A stretch of DNA of 64,000 bases from CAIPAT01 sp041665605 (lineage in GTDB: Bacteria > Verrucomicrobiota > Lentisphaeria > Victivallales > Victivallaceae): the NCBI GenBank assembly GCA_041665605.1, contig JBAYIO010000003.1:41721-105720 (forward strand). Direction: 5' to 3'. The translations under genes were made by a program, and so were the position numbers. Positions 52,960 through 62,425 of the stretch are shown in pieces. The first letter of the stretch is position 1; the number at the start of each line of letters is the position of its first letter. A model generated the notes under the pieces. That model had not been told where the DNA came from and searched no databases. It saw nothing but the letters and a program-made list of their open reading frames with translations.

Positions 52960-55091
52960 AATATTTTATACGTATGTTGCTGGTAATGGTTGTATTTGTA
53001 TTTTCTTTTAGTCAGGCACAGGCGGTTCTAGTAGGACATTGGAAATTTGATGGCAATGCCGATGATACTACTACATATAACAACGATGGAACCATAGTAG
53101 CCGACGCCAAGCTCGGACCAAACGGAATATACGGATCAGCGCTTTATCCCAACACTGGTTATGTTACGGTTGCTGATGCATCTAGTTTGGATATCACTGG
53201 TTCGTTTACGATTGAAGCATGGGTAAAGCCGAGTACTTTGACTGGTTATAATACAATAGTGTTTAAAGACGCACATGTTTATGGATATAATATGTCCCTA
53301 TACAATGGAAAAGTATTTGCTGAGATAGGTTTATGGGTTTATCCCACAGAAAAAGTTACTTATACTTCGAGCGCTAGTGTGACTCCGGGTGTTTGGTCTC
53401 ATATTGTTTTAACTTATGATCAAAGTAAAATTAAATGTTATATAAATGGGGTTAAAGATACTACCGAGGTGAGTGAGACTAGGGCTGTAAGACCAAATTC
53501 AACCGACCTAACCATAGGAGCATGGGGACCAACGGGTAATCGTGAAATGTCTGGTCCAATGGACGAAGTCCGCATATACAACCACGCATTAACCGCCACG
53601 GAAGTCAAGGACAATTATGATGATGTAGTGGTAGATGTGACGGATTTTGGAGCTACAGGACTTGGAATGGTTGATGACGCGCCGGCAATTAGAAGCGCAA
53701 TTAGCTCCATTAGCTCAACTGGCGGCATAATAAAGATACCAGTGGGAACTTATCTCATAAACAGTTTAGCAGGAAGTGCAACTCAGTTTAGGAATGCAGA
53801 ATATGCATTTATCTTATCTGATAATATGCATATGGTTGGGGTTGGTGAGGGTGACGCGGTTTTATATTTTGGCCAGAATATGCACCTAAAGACGACAGCT
53901 GGTGCTGGGGCGGGTTTAATATTAGCCAATGAAAAAGAAAACGTTGGTGTTCATAATTTAAAAATAGATATGAACGGAAGTGATAATTTAATGCCTGAGA
54001 GTTATTTATATATGGTTGGATACGTCATTAATTTTTGGCTTTGCGATGATGTTATTGTAGATGACAATAGGATATTCGACTCCTATGGTAGAAATACTAT
54101 TTTATTAGGAGGTAGAACAACTGTTGGTCTATTTGGTAATAATGGCATAGTCACTGACAATCTAATTGTCAATGGTGGAACCAGTATAATTGGGAATGAT
54201 TATCAAGATGATTATTCAGCCATTTATGTAGACTATACTAATTCCGTTATAACAGGCAATCGAATAACACACTCTAGATACCCTTTTAGAAATTCAGGTG
54301 GAATAGAAATACACAACGACAATACTGTATGTAATAATAATCAACTTGAATATTGCCACCCAGGTGTTTATATTGGAGCCGATTTTGCTGGTGATTATTT
54401 GGACAATATAGATGTTTCTGATAATACTTTTATTAAATGTAATAGGGGTATTTATTTCTTTGGAGTAGGAGATTTTGATGATATAACAATATCAAGAAAT
54501 GACATAAATCTCTATTTAAACCCAAATATGATAGTGCCTGTTGCCTCAGGAATACTATTACCTAGAGACGATAATGGAATATTTGACTATAGCCTAAAGG
54601 TTAATCATTGCCTTATAGATGGAAATGCATTTACTGAAGATTTTTATACTACCCCAGATCATGCAACAGCCCATGGTATTGTATTAAGTTCTGTTTTCAA
54701 TACTGACATTACAAATAATACTTTTGATAACATGACAGGTTCTGCCGTAGTTTTACGAGGCTGTCCTTATGGAATGGATAATGTAGTCGTTGAATACAAT
54801 GTTATTACAGACTTCGGAATTAATACGTCACTATATGAACATAATGCTTTAGGATTGGATATCTTGGGAAGTTCAACAATTCCTCTAAAATCTGCATATG
54901 ATGCTCAAAATATTTTCATTAAAAATAATTCCATATCTTTAAGTGCTGGTACAGGTTTAACTTGTTACGCTTTTTATTTTAATTGGTCTGATTTATCGGC
55001 TGTAACTAATATAGTGGTATCTGGAAATGTATTAGACAATGTTGAGATTAAACGTGGTAATAAAGCCTATCTGGTTACAGTCATCCCATAG
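52956..55091 (+). CDS. Secreted LamG plus right-handed beta-helix protein
   Basis: The 711-aa protein has a signal peptide (to about SQAQA, residue 23), a LamG/concanavalin domain (LVGHWKFDGNADD...SFTIEAWVKP...WSHIVLTYDQSKIKCYINGV...GPMDEVRIYNHALTATEV, about 24-220) and a pectate-lyase-3-like beta-helix starting VTDFGATGLGMVDDAPAIRSAI and running in repeats (ITGNRIT, VDDNRIF, ISRNDIN). Such proteins bind or cleave polysaccharides, such as polygalacturonate or rhamnogalacturonan. The gene is clearly more AT-rich than its neighbours, with codons such as ATA and AAT prominent, suggesting recent transfer. Confidence 0.85.
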   Translation: MKYFIRMLLVMVVFVFSFSQAQAVLVGHWKFDGNADDTTTYNNDGTIVADAKLGPNGIYGSALYPNTGYVTVADASSLDITGSFTIEAWVKPSTLTGYNTIVFKDAHVYGYNMSLYNGKVFAEIGLWVYPTEKVTYTSSASVTPGVWSHIVLTYDQSKIKCYINGVKDTTEVSETRAVRPNSTDLTIGAWGPTGNREMSGPMDEVRIYNHALTATEVKDNYDDVVVDVTDFGATGLGMVDDAPAIRSAISSISSTGGIIKIPVGTYLINSLAGSATQFRNAEYAFILSDNMHMVGVGEGDAVLYFGQNMHLKTTAGAGAGLILANEKENVGVHNLKIDMNGSDNLMPESYLYMVGYVINFWLCDDVIVDDNRIFDSYGRNTILLGGRTTVGLFGNNGIVTDNLIVNGGTSIIGNDYQDDYSAIYVDYTNSVITGNRITHSRYPFRNSGGIEIHNDNTVCNNNQLEYCHPGVYIGADFAGDYLDNIDVSDNTFIKCNRGIYFFGVGDFDDITISRNDINLYLNPNMIVPVASGILLPRDDNGIFDYSLKVNHCLIDGNAFTEDFYTTPDHATAHGIVLSSVFNTDITNNTFDNMTGSAVVLRGCPYGMDNVVVEYNVITDFGINTSLYEHNALGLDILGSSTIPLKSAYDAQNIFIKNNSISLSAGTGLTCYAFYFNWSDLSAVTNIVVSGNVLDNVEIKRGNKAYLVTVIP

Positions 55092-55113
55092 GAAACTAAG
55101 AATTTGAAAGGAG

Positions 55114-55166
55114 ACGGATTCAAAGTACTTTGTAATAACGACAAAACAAAGGAACTGAATCCGTCG
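55114..55166 (+). promoter_or_regulatory. Intercistronic hairpin between the beta-helix gene and the next gene
   Basis: GACGGATTCA (55114-55123) pairs exactly with TGAATCCGTC (55157-55166), a 10-bp stem with a 33-nt loop that contains AAGTACTT. No T-run follows. It may stabilise mRNA ends or control the 222-bp gap before ATG 55314. Confidence 0.45.
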
Positions 55167-55313
55167 AAATATAAAAATGGTGAAGTAATTTTGAATTTAT
55201 TAGCAAACAGCAGGTACATCGGTAAACCCGGTAATATTTTTTGCCGCAAGGTATTTAATATTAGCAAAGCAGTTAAACAGGCTAAAATCAAACTAAATTG
55301 GCAGGGGAGAAAA

Positions 55314-56138
55314 ATGAAACTGGCGTTAATTCTATTGTTTTTGTCATGTTGCACATTTGCGACAGAAATATTCCAGATGACGGTAAAGAAAATACCGGAA
55401 CCAAATTTATTAAAGAATGCAGTATTTACAATTGCCAATAATCAGAAAGTTCCCGATCAATGGTTTTTTAAGGATTTCTCCCAAAAACCAAAATTTACCT
55501 ATGAGACTAATCACGGAATATTTCATTTGGAAACCACTGGAGGACTTTACGGCTATCTGATTCAGGCGCAAGTTCCTGTTCGTGAGGGAGAAAAATATTA
55601 TGCTGAAGTAAAAGTAAAGCTGAACAGTCGAGCATTACTTTGGATCACGACGACACAATACGATGATAAACTTGGAGCATTCCAAGAGCCTAAGAGCTCA
55701 ACGACGATTTATTCTATAGCCAACCCGGATCAGGGTGAACGTCTTGTGGCTGAATTAAGATATTTTATTAACCCGGATTACCTTTTGCCGATCAGTTCTA
55801 CTCAATGGAACCGTTGTGCGTCGGAATTCACCGTGCCGCAAAACCATGGAATTACCAATTATGAATTTAGAATCGGCGCTTATGGCGGCAAAATTGGCTG
55901 GCTTGAGATTAAGGACCCTGTTTTCTCTTTATCCAGGCAAAAACTTCAATTGACTTTGACCGGTAAGAATTTAGTCAAGTTAAAAATTTATCATTCTGAC
56001 GGTTCGGTAATAAATACATTTAATCTTGATCCGGAACAGAATGAAAACCAAGCTGATGTCACTTTAAACTCCCGGATGATTCGGTATTTTGTTGAAATTA
56101 CCGATCGTACCGGTACAACCCAACGGAGATTTTTATGA
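55314..56138 (+). CDS. Secreted protein with carbohydrate-binding-like fold
   Basis: From ATG 55314 the product is 274 aa with a signal peptide (MKLALILLFLSCCTFAT). A beta-sandwich-like region follows (NLLKNAVFTIANNQKVPDQWFF...LIQAQVPVREGEKYYAEVKVKLNSRALLWITTTQYD). GGGGAG lies just upstream, so I reject the 70-residue extension to a TTG at 55104. The last bases overlap the next gene (ATGA). No catalytic motif is seen. Confidence 0.7.
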   Translation: MKLALILLFLSCCTFATEIFQMTVKKIPEPNLLKNAVFTIANNQKVPDQWFFKDFSQKPKFTYETNHGIFHLETTGGLYGYLIQAQVPVREGEKYYAEVKVKLNSRALLWITTTQYDDKLGAFQEPKSSTTIYSIANPDQGERLVAELRYFINPDYLLPISSTQWNRCASEFTVPQNHGITNYEFRIGAYGGKIGWLEIKDPVFSLSRQKLQLTLTGKNLVKLKIYHSDGSVINTFNLDPEQNENQADVTLNSRMIRYFVEITDRTGTTQRRFL

Positions 56139-58576
56139 AGAGCTTCTATCTGATAGTCGGAATATTATGCATGGGATGGCTTCTGCAAGGAGCTCCGGTC
56201 CAAATTCAATTGTTTGATAGGCAACTTGATTTGACAATAAGGGATGGAATGACAGGAAGCATTCTGGACGGACAATTAATTGCAACCGGAGAATGGGAAA
56301 CGAAAACCGGATTGAAAATTAAAATTGAGCCGTCTCAAAAGATGGAAAAAATGTTTTGTAAAGTAATTTTCTCCGTTCCATCTGATTCTCGAAGTCTTCA
56401 TCGCTTGACCGTAGAAGCGATAAGTCAGGTCAAAGGAACAAAGTATTTCTTTGACGGATTCGAAGAACGGACTTGGAATAGTCAGAGTGTTCTGGAACGC
56501 AATACAATCATGGAAACATTTCCATTGGCGGCAGCTTGGAACCATACATCCGGAATGGCATTGGGATTAAGTCCTGATTCAATGGTCAGCTATATGCACA
56601 ACGGACTGCGTCGTACTAAATTGGCGGAAGAACTATTTTATATTACTCGTGTAGTAGCTGATGCCAGGCGTGAACAGGAAATCACTTTTTGTGCTTATCC
56701 GTTTAAGCCGGAATTCGGCTGGCGCAATGCTGTTGATGATTATTATAGTGAATATGCAAAATACTTCAAGCCAACTCCTGGAATTGACGAACGGATTTAT
56801 GGAATTGGCGGCTACTTTATATCAACGCATATAACCCGTGATCTGGAAATTCACAGCGGCCGCCAACTTAATATGGGATGGGAATGGACCTATTGCCCGT
56901 GGGTGATGGCAGGCAACTGGTATGTTGACCGCAATGACTGGAAAAATGGGGATGGTTATATGCATTGGGCAACTTACTGGAAACGCTATCCCTGTACTTT
57001 TGAAGAATATCAAAGAGCAGAAACCAAACGTTTTGAGTCAGGCAACCGGCAGGCAGCTATGTTTTTTTATATTCTAGTCAAAGATATCGGCAAAGAATTG
57101 GTTAATCGTTATCCAGAATCACGCCGCAAAGATCATAACAATACCAGCGATGAAAACTCTTTCCTTTTTTCTTTGCCAGACAACAAAAATAAGACATATC
57201 TCTCATTTGCCTATGGGACAGGACTGGCCTCATATCTGGAAAAAGAACTGAGGGAGGCGGTTGAAAACTATCAGATCAGTGGTTTTGCTCTGGACATGGC
57301 CAATTGGGGCGGCGATGAATATTGCGATGCTCAGATGAATTACGCGATCGGACGCAGTTTTGATGAGCAGGGGCATATTTATACCGCCGATTCCATCCTG
57401 CCGATTCCATTCGCCAAATATATTCATACCTTGAAAAAAGGCGAAAAGACCATGGGTGTTTATATGAACCATGCCTTGGAGGCTCAGCCGGCGCTGCCGA
57501 TCTTTTACTCCGATGCAGTAATGTTTGAAGGCAACCCTGAAATGCAAATTGATAATTTCAAGGCTCTTCGATTAATGAGCGGACAAAAACCGATGACTTT
57601 CTGGAACTCTATTGCAATGACCGGAAAGAATAACGCAATTAATTGGAATATGGCCCAGCAACCGGAAATTCGTAATCATATAACTCAAGGATTGGCTCAA
57701 TATCTGCTTTTTAACTGTCTCCGCTACGGAATCTCACCCATGAATTGGGCTGCAGCATATCAGGACGGAAACTTTTTCAGACCATGGTTGTCAACCATCA
57801 TCGACCTGAAAAAAGCTGGCTGGCAGGTAGTACCGGCTATCAAATTTTACCCGGATGTTGAACTATGGTACGGTCGGTTCGGTTCCGGGGCCGATACCAT
57901 TTTCACGATCACCAATCCCACCAATGAACCGGTCGAAACCAAGGCTCAACTTATCAATTCTTATCTCGGAGATGTGCAATATATACCGAAAGCAATTACC
58001 GGACAACAGATAGAACCTCAGTTAAAAGGAATAACCTCTGAATTTGCCGTAAAACTTCAGCCTAAGGAAATTATGGTACTTCGGAACTGTAACTGGCATC
58101 CGCCTATGACTGCCGATCTGCTTTCCCCGGCTGATCAAATTACCGGTTTTTTCAGCATGGCTGATGCTAAATCCGCAACTGTGACCGTGGTCGCTCCGGA
58201 TACGGATGCCAAGGTTATCTATGATTACCTGGATCGCTATTATCCGTATGTTCAGGCTTGTCTTGACCGCCATGGCAAGGCTTTTACTCGTGAACCAGGC
58301 ATGTTAAATCCAAAATATGACAGTTGCTGGCGTTTACCCCTTCAAAAAATGTTGACTTCCGGAAAGCAGATTGCCATCGGAACTCCTGGACAATTTCCGG
58401 AACTCGTAGCGTTATTAACGAGCGCAGAACAAAATAATTTATGTCAAAAACATGTCGGCTTTATCAAAGTTTTTCCAAAACAATCCATTCTCTGGATCAG
58501 TGGGAATAATGTTGCGGATATTCGTAAAGCGTCCGATAAATACTTTGAATTAATGGATCAAAAGATTCGTAATTGA
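56135..58576 (+). CDS. Large secreted hypothetical protein, probable glycoside hydrolase
   Basis: The 813-aa protein has a signal peptide (MKSFYLIVGILCMGWLLQGAP), a beta-rich N-domain (RLTVEAISQVKGTKYFFDGFEERTW) and a central domain with YQISGFALDMANWGGDEY and IFYSDAVMFEGNPEMQ, where Asp and Glu residues at strand ends look like a TIM-barrel active site. The C-domain has a WYGRFGSGADTIFTITNPTNEPVET beta fold. I cannot name the GH family. Translation is coupled to the previous gene by ATGA overlap. Confidence 0.7.
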   Translation: MKSFYLIVGILCMGWLLQGAPVQIQLFDRQLDLTIRDGMTGSILDGQLIATGEWETKTGLKIKIEPSQKMEKMFCKVIFSVPSDSRSLHRLTVEAISQVKGTKYFFDGFEERTWNSQSVLERNTIMETFPLAAAWNHTSGMALGLSPDSMVSYMHNGLRRTKLAEELFYITRVVADARREQEITFCAYPFKPEFGWRNAVDDYYSEYAKYFKPTPGIDERIYGIGGYFISTHITRDLEIHSGRQLNMGWEWTYCPWVMAGNWYVDRNDWKNGDGYMHWATYWKRYPCTFEEYQRAETKRFESGNRQAAMFFYILVKDIGKELVNRYPESRRKDHNNTSDENSFLFSLPDNKNKTYLSFAYGTGLASYLEKELREAVENYQISGFALDMANWGGDEYCDAQMNYAIGRSFDEQGHIYTADSILPIPFAKYIHTLKKGEKTMGVYMNHALEAQPALPIFYSDAVMFEGNPEMQIDNFKALRLMSGQKPMTFWNSIAMTGKNNAINWNMAQQPEIRNHITQGLAQYLLFNCLRYGISPMNWAAAYQDGNFFRPWLSTIIDLKKAGWQVVPAIKFYPDVELWYGRFGSGADTIFTITNPTNEPVETKAQLINSYLGDVQYIPKAITGQQIEPQLKGITSEFAVKLQPKEIMVLRNCNWHPPMTADLLSPADQITGFFSMADAKSATVTVVAPDTDAKVIYDYLDRYYPYVQACLDRHGKAFTREPGMLNPKYDSCWRLPLQKMLTSGKQIAIGTPGQFPELVALLTSAEQNNLCQKHVGFIKVFPKQSILWISGNNVADIRKASDKYFELMDQKIRN

Positions 58577-58794
58577 GATTATTATAAACTGAAGAAATTT
58601 ATCTCGAATTATTAAAGAGAATACAGTAAACTTGGTAAAACGCAGAAAGGAGGAGGACTACAAAAAAGATGACAGGTTTGCTATTGTTTAATAGATTAGG
58701 GTTTATGAAAATGAGTTTTACGGTCGAAAACTATTAACATGAGAATATAAATTATTATGCAAGAAGCTCAATTTTAAAAGGAGGACAATATACC
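58577..58794. other. Short intergenic region with strong ribosome-site-like sequence
   Basis: AAAGGAGGAGG at about 58646 precedes a 21-codon ORF from ATG 58669, and AAAAGGAGGACAA at about 58776 serves the prepilin gene. No terminator or promoter stands out, so the prepilin and rhamnosidase genes may continue the upstream operon. Confidence 0.4.
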
Positions 58795-59502
58795 ATGAAT
58801 AAACACAAGTACTTTATTATGAAGATTTTTACACTCATCGAACTCCTGGTTGTGATCGCGATCATCGCAATTTTGGCCTCAATGTTGCTTCCCGCGCTCG
58901 GCAAAGCCAGAGAAAAAGCTAGAATCGCCGGATGTTCGTCGAACCTTAAACAACTCTCCATGGCTGTACTATTCTATGCAAATGATAATAGAGAAGAATT
59001 GCCACCGCCGCCCCGCAGTTCGACTTATCCGGATTTTTGGTGGAAATGCGCCGCTGTTTCATATCCCGGGGGAACTGCGTTTGTCAATAGTAATACCATG
59101 CAAATTGGGCTGGTACTTTACCCGAAATATGTCCCCAACTGGTCTTTGACGCATTGTCCCTCGGGTTATCCTAAAATGACTACAGCCAAGCAGGCATCTG
59201 GCAATGGCACCAGTAGGCCGTATACAAATTACCATGCATATTGGCGTATGTCGTCTTCCCGGGTTAATTCGGCTTGTACAATGAAAGAAGCCAAGCCTCA
59301 TTGGCGTATGTTGATGGATGTTGCCACTAACGGCTCGGTTGCTGATGAACTGTCCAATCATACTGGGAACAATGCTTTCTATCCATCCGGCGCCAATATT
59401 TCATATATGGATGGACATGTCAGTTGGTCCAAAATTCAAGAACTAAACAGCCTTTACAATAATCTTCATCTGATGCCATATCAGAAGAACGAACAGAAGT
59501 GA
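58795..59502 (+). CDS. DUF1559-type prepilin-like protein
   Basis: The 235-aa protein has a short leader, then FTLIELLVVIAIIAILASMLLPALGKAREKARIAGCSSNLKQLSMAVLFYANDNREELPP and a C-terminal NISYMDGHVSW (the DGH-type motif of the family). The residue before Phe is Ile and not the usual Gly, so processing by a standard prepilin peptidase is uncertain. These proteins are surface or pseudopilin-like and very common in the planctomycete/Lentisphaera group. GGAGG precedes ATG 58795; an internal ATG at 58819 is possible. Confidence 0.92.
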   Translation: MNKHKYFIMKIFTLIELLVVIAIIAILASMLLPALGKAREKARIAGCSSNLKQLSMAVLFYANDNREELPPPPRSSTYPDFWWKCAAVSYPGGTAFVNSNTMQIGLVLYPKYVPNWSLTHCPSGYPKMTTAKQASGNGTSRPYTNYHAYWRMSSSRVNSACTMKEAKPHWRMLMDVATNGSVADELSNHTGNNAFYPSGANISYMDGHVSWSKIQELNSLYNNLHLMPYQKNEQK

Positions 59503-59548
59503 TTATCCCGGAGAACGACATCTGAATGCATTTATAAAGGGTTAAAAA

Positions 59549-61567
59549 ATGTTGTGGATGCAGCCTTCTGTTGTGATTGAACCGCCTTATGTAGTAGTTT
59601 ATCTTAATACTTTTATCTTGACCAGGGCGGCTGAACTAAATTTTACATTTAGCGCGGATGAACATTGTCAATTATTCCTTAATTCTGAAAGGATTATTGA
59701 TGGGCCGGAACGCGGAGATCCGTCGTGCTGGTACTGCCAGCATTATTCTGCCAGACTGGAGCCCGGAGAATATACCCTGACATCAAGGGTGATTTGTTTT
59801 GGCAAGGAGTTTTCCTCTCAAGCACAGACTTCAATCCGCCATGGTTTCTTTATTCGTGACAACAGCGGCTTATTGAGTGAAAATTGGTTTTGGCAGCTTG
59901 CCGGAGGTATGGAATATGTTATTCCATATCCTGATTGGGGCGCTTATCCCCGTTTCTCCTCAGAAAATTGCAACTGGGATATACTTTCCGGCAATGGCGG
60001 GGAATGGCTGAATGTTGAGTATTTCTCGGACGACAGGATTTTGCATGAACCTGTATTGCCGCTGATGCTTCATGAGCCCGAAACTAAATATAAGATTCAA
60101 CATGAAAAAAATCGGATATTAATCGCCTTTGATGATTATGTCTGCGTCTGGCCTGAATTCGTTTTTGAAGGCGCTGGAACCGTGCAAATACGCTGGACGG
60201 AGACTCCTTATGCGGATGAATGGTGGAATCCGCACAAGCTTAAGGGACACAAAGGCAATCGCGATGGCAGCTTTTTTGTCGGGAACTTCGATAAAATTAC
60301 TTTGCCAGGGAATAGAAGTTGCAGATCGGTAGATTATAACTGGCGTGCCGGACGTTATTGCGAGCTAATATTTTCGGACAGCGCGACACTGAAATCCGCG
60401 GAATTTTACCTTAGCTGTTATCCTTATAAACTTGAATCGCAGGCGCAATGTTCTTCCACGCAGTTAACTGAAGTCTTAAAGATGTCCTATCGCACCTTGC
60501 AGATGTGTTCGCACGAAACCTATATGGATTGCCCGTACTTCGAACAGTTGATGTATATTGGAGATGTGCGGATAGAGTCGCTCATCAGTTATGTTATTAC
60601 TTCCGACACACGGCTTGCAGAAAAATCCCTTAGAACACTGGCGCATTCTCAACAGCCGGATGGCGCTCTTCTGTGCCGTTATCCCTCAAGATTTGAGTAT
60701 ATGATTCCGTCGTTCTCCATGATCTATATTCTGGCAGTCCATGATTTTGCCCTCTGGCGTGATAAGCAGGAATTGGTTAAAGAGCTTTTACCTGTATGTC
60801 GTCGTGTTATTGATTATTTATGCGGATATATGAAAGAAGATGGGCTGCTTTATCTGCCGGGCTGGAACTTTATCGACTGGGTGGCTGAATGGGAACGCGG
60901 AGTTCCTCCGGGAACAGAAAGTGGTACAAACTGCACTTTAAATTATCTTATGGTTATGACTCTGAAAAAAGCCGGAGAGCTGGAAAAACATTTTGGCGAA
61001 ACTGCTCTTGTACAGAAATATTTTAAAACCGCAGAAGAGATTGAACTGGCGGTCAAGCAAACTTATTTCAATTCAGAACGCGGTCTATTTGCCGAAGACA
61101 AACAGCAGGCGTACTTTTCAGAACACGCTCAAATTATTGCAATGCTTGCAAGTCCGAATCTTGTATTGGCAAGTAAATTCCAATCCGCAGATTTAACCCC
61201 GTGCGGTATCTATTTTTCACATTATTATCTGGAGGCATGTTATCAATACGATCTGAAAAAGTTGTTTTTCAAGCGGCTTGAAAAGTGGTATGCTTTGGAA
61301 AAAGAAGGTCTTAAAACAATGCCGGAAGAGTTTGAAGGGCCGCGCTCTGACTGTCATGCCTGGAGTTCTCATATCCTTTATCACTACTATGCATCAATTT
61401 TAGGTCTCAGACCAACGGCATTCGGTTTCAAGCATATTCAGTTCAAGCCGATGACAGGACCGCTTGAATATGTCTATGGTATTATGAATAATATAGAAGC
61501 TGAAGTCCGCAACGGCAAAAAAAGACTTGTCCATGCTGATCAAAGAATTAACGGAGAGCCTCTGTAG
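59549..61567 (+). CDS. GH78-like alpha-L-rhamnosidase
   Basis: The 672-aa protein has an N-terminal beta domain (SADEHCQLFLNSERIIDGPERGDP, YTLTSRVICFG), then the (alpha/alpha)6 catalytic domain: YRTLQMCSHETYMDCPYFEQLMYIGDVRIESLISY (family motif with MDCP-x-R/E-x-E) and GWNFIDWVAEWERGVPPGTES. The C-terminus SDCHAWSSHILYHYYASILGLRPTAFGF...IQFKPM is characteristic of GH78. It cleaves terminal rhamnose from pectin- or glycoside-like substrates. No signal peptide is evident. Confidence 0.9.
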   Translation: MLWMQPSVVIEPPYVVVYLNTFILTRAAELNFTFSADEHCQLFLNSERIIDGPERGDPSCWYCQHYSARLEPGEYTLTSRVICFGKEFSSQAQTSIRHGFFIRDNSGLLSENWFWQLAGGMEYVIPYPDWGAYPRFSSENCNWDILSGNGGEWLNVEYFSDDRILHEPVLPLMLHEPETKYKIQHEKNRILIAFDDYVCVWPEFVFEGAGTVQIRWTETPYADEWWNPHKLKGHKGNRDGSFFVGNFDKITLPGNRSCRSVDYNWRAGRYCELIFSDSATLKSAEFYLSCYPYKLESQAQCSSTQLTEVLKMSYRTLQMCSHETYMDCPYFEQLMYIGDVRIESLISYVITSDTRLAEKSLRTLAHSQQPDGALLCRYPSRFEYMIPSFSMIYILAVHDFALWRDKQELVKELLPVCRRVIDYLCGYMKEDGLLYLPGWNFIDWVAEWERGVPPGTESGTNCTLNYLMVMTLKKAGELEKHFGETALVQKYFKTAEEIELAVKQTYFNSERGLFAEDKQQAYFSEHAQIIAMLASPNLVLASKFQSADLTPCGIYFSHYYLEACYQYDLKKLFFKRLEKWYALEKEGLKTMPEEFEGPRSDCHAWSSHILYHYYASILGLRPTAFGFKHIQFKPMTGPLEYVYGIMNNIEAEVRNGKKRLVHADQRINGEPL

Positions 61568-61820
61568 TTCGTAATCAAGTGACGAACCGATTATGGCTAA
61601 CCCCAATAGTTATAATTCAGCCGACTTTTAATGCCGAAGATATGATCAAGCAGTACAATTCAGGGATGATATCGGGTAAGGTCTGCGATTTATGTTAAAC
61701 TCTGCCGGAATGTTAGGATTTGATTAGAATTATTCAAATCGTGTTAAGATTGTTTGCTTTATATTCAATCCCGGCATAAAATCTATATCAGACAAAGCAA
61801 TCGCCAATACAGGTGCTGTC

Positions 61821-62360
61821 ATGATTAAAGGAAAAATGCTGACAAAAAGCCGGGCGGGAATAATTTTATTGGCCCTGTTTGCACTCGCCGTATACTTTCA
61901 GCCGTACCGGCTGGGAATGGTGACCGGAGAATCAATGACCCCGACACTGCAGAACGGACAGTTGCTGCTGATCGACCGCAATTACTACAAACACCATCCG
62001 GTTCAGCGCGGCGATATAATCTCTTTCAGCGTTAATGGCAGAACTCTCGTTAAAAGGGTTTATGCGCTGCCCGGCGAACAGGTAATCCAGTTGCATTGCG
62101 ACAGCGACCGCTCCGGCGATATGATTATCCGGCCGTACATGATTGAGAAAGCGATCCGGTCTTTTATCGAAAAGCCGACCGCTCTGCGGATTATAAGAAT
62201 TGAAGTTGAACCGGATTTCGTATATCTGCTCGGCGACGGCGGGATGGTTTCAATTGACAGCCGCGATTTCGGCCCGGTTCCGCAAAACCGGATCATCGGC
62301 AAAGTCGTTAACGGCAGAATTGATACTGACGCCCATGTTTTCGCCGCCATAATGCTTTAA
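61821..62360 (+). CDS. lepB: Signal peptidase I
   Basis: The 179-aa protein has one N-terminal TM anchor (SRAGIILLALFALAVYF), the catalytic Ser in GESMTPTLQNGQ and the catalytic Lys in LVKRVYALPGE. Box D/E sequence YLLGDGG...DSRDFGPVPQNRIIGKV follows. It is short, like Gram-positive-type SipS and not E. coli LepB. It is monocistronic, 253 bp after the rhamnosidase, and its 3' end faces the prepilin gene. Confidence 0.93.
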   Translation: MIKGKMLTKSRAGIILLALFALAVYFQPYRLGMVTGESMTPTLQNGQLLLIDRNYYKHHPVQRGDIISFSVNGRTLVKRVYALPGEQVIQLHCDSDRSGDMIIRPYMIEKAIRSFIEKPTALRIIRIEVEPDFVYLLGDGGMVSIDSRDFGPVPQNRIIGKVVNGRIDTDAHVFAAIML

Positions 62361-62369
62361 CCCGCAAAG

Positions 62370-62396
62370 AAAAAGGCTGCATCCGGAGATGCAGCC
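62370..62396 (-). terminator. Intrinsic terminator for the minus-strand prepilin gene
   Basis: GGCTGCAT (62375-62382) and ATGCAGCC (62389-62396) form an 8-bp stem. On the minus strand it is followed by TTTTT, placing it just downstream of the stop at 62426. The plus strand has no T-run there. Confidence 0.8.
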
Positions 62397-62425
62397 ATAA
62401 GATCAGGGGAACGTGCAGTCACATA

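Noticed and set aside
58669..58734. 21-codon ORF after AAAGGAGGAGG
   Set aside because: Spacing to the ATG is long and the peptide is featureless; left as part of the intergenic entry.
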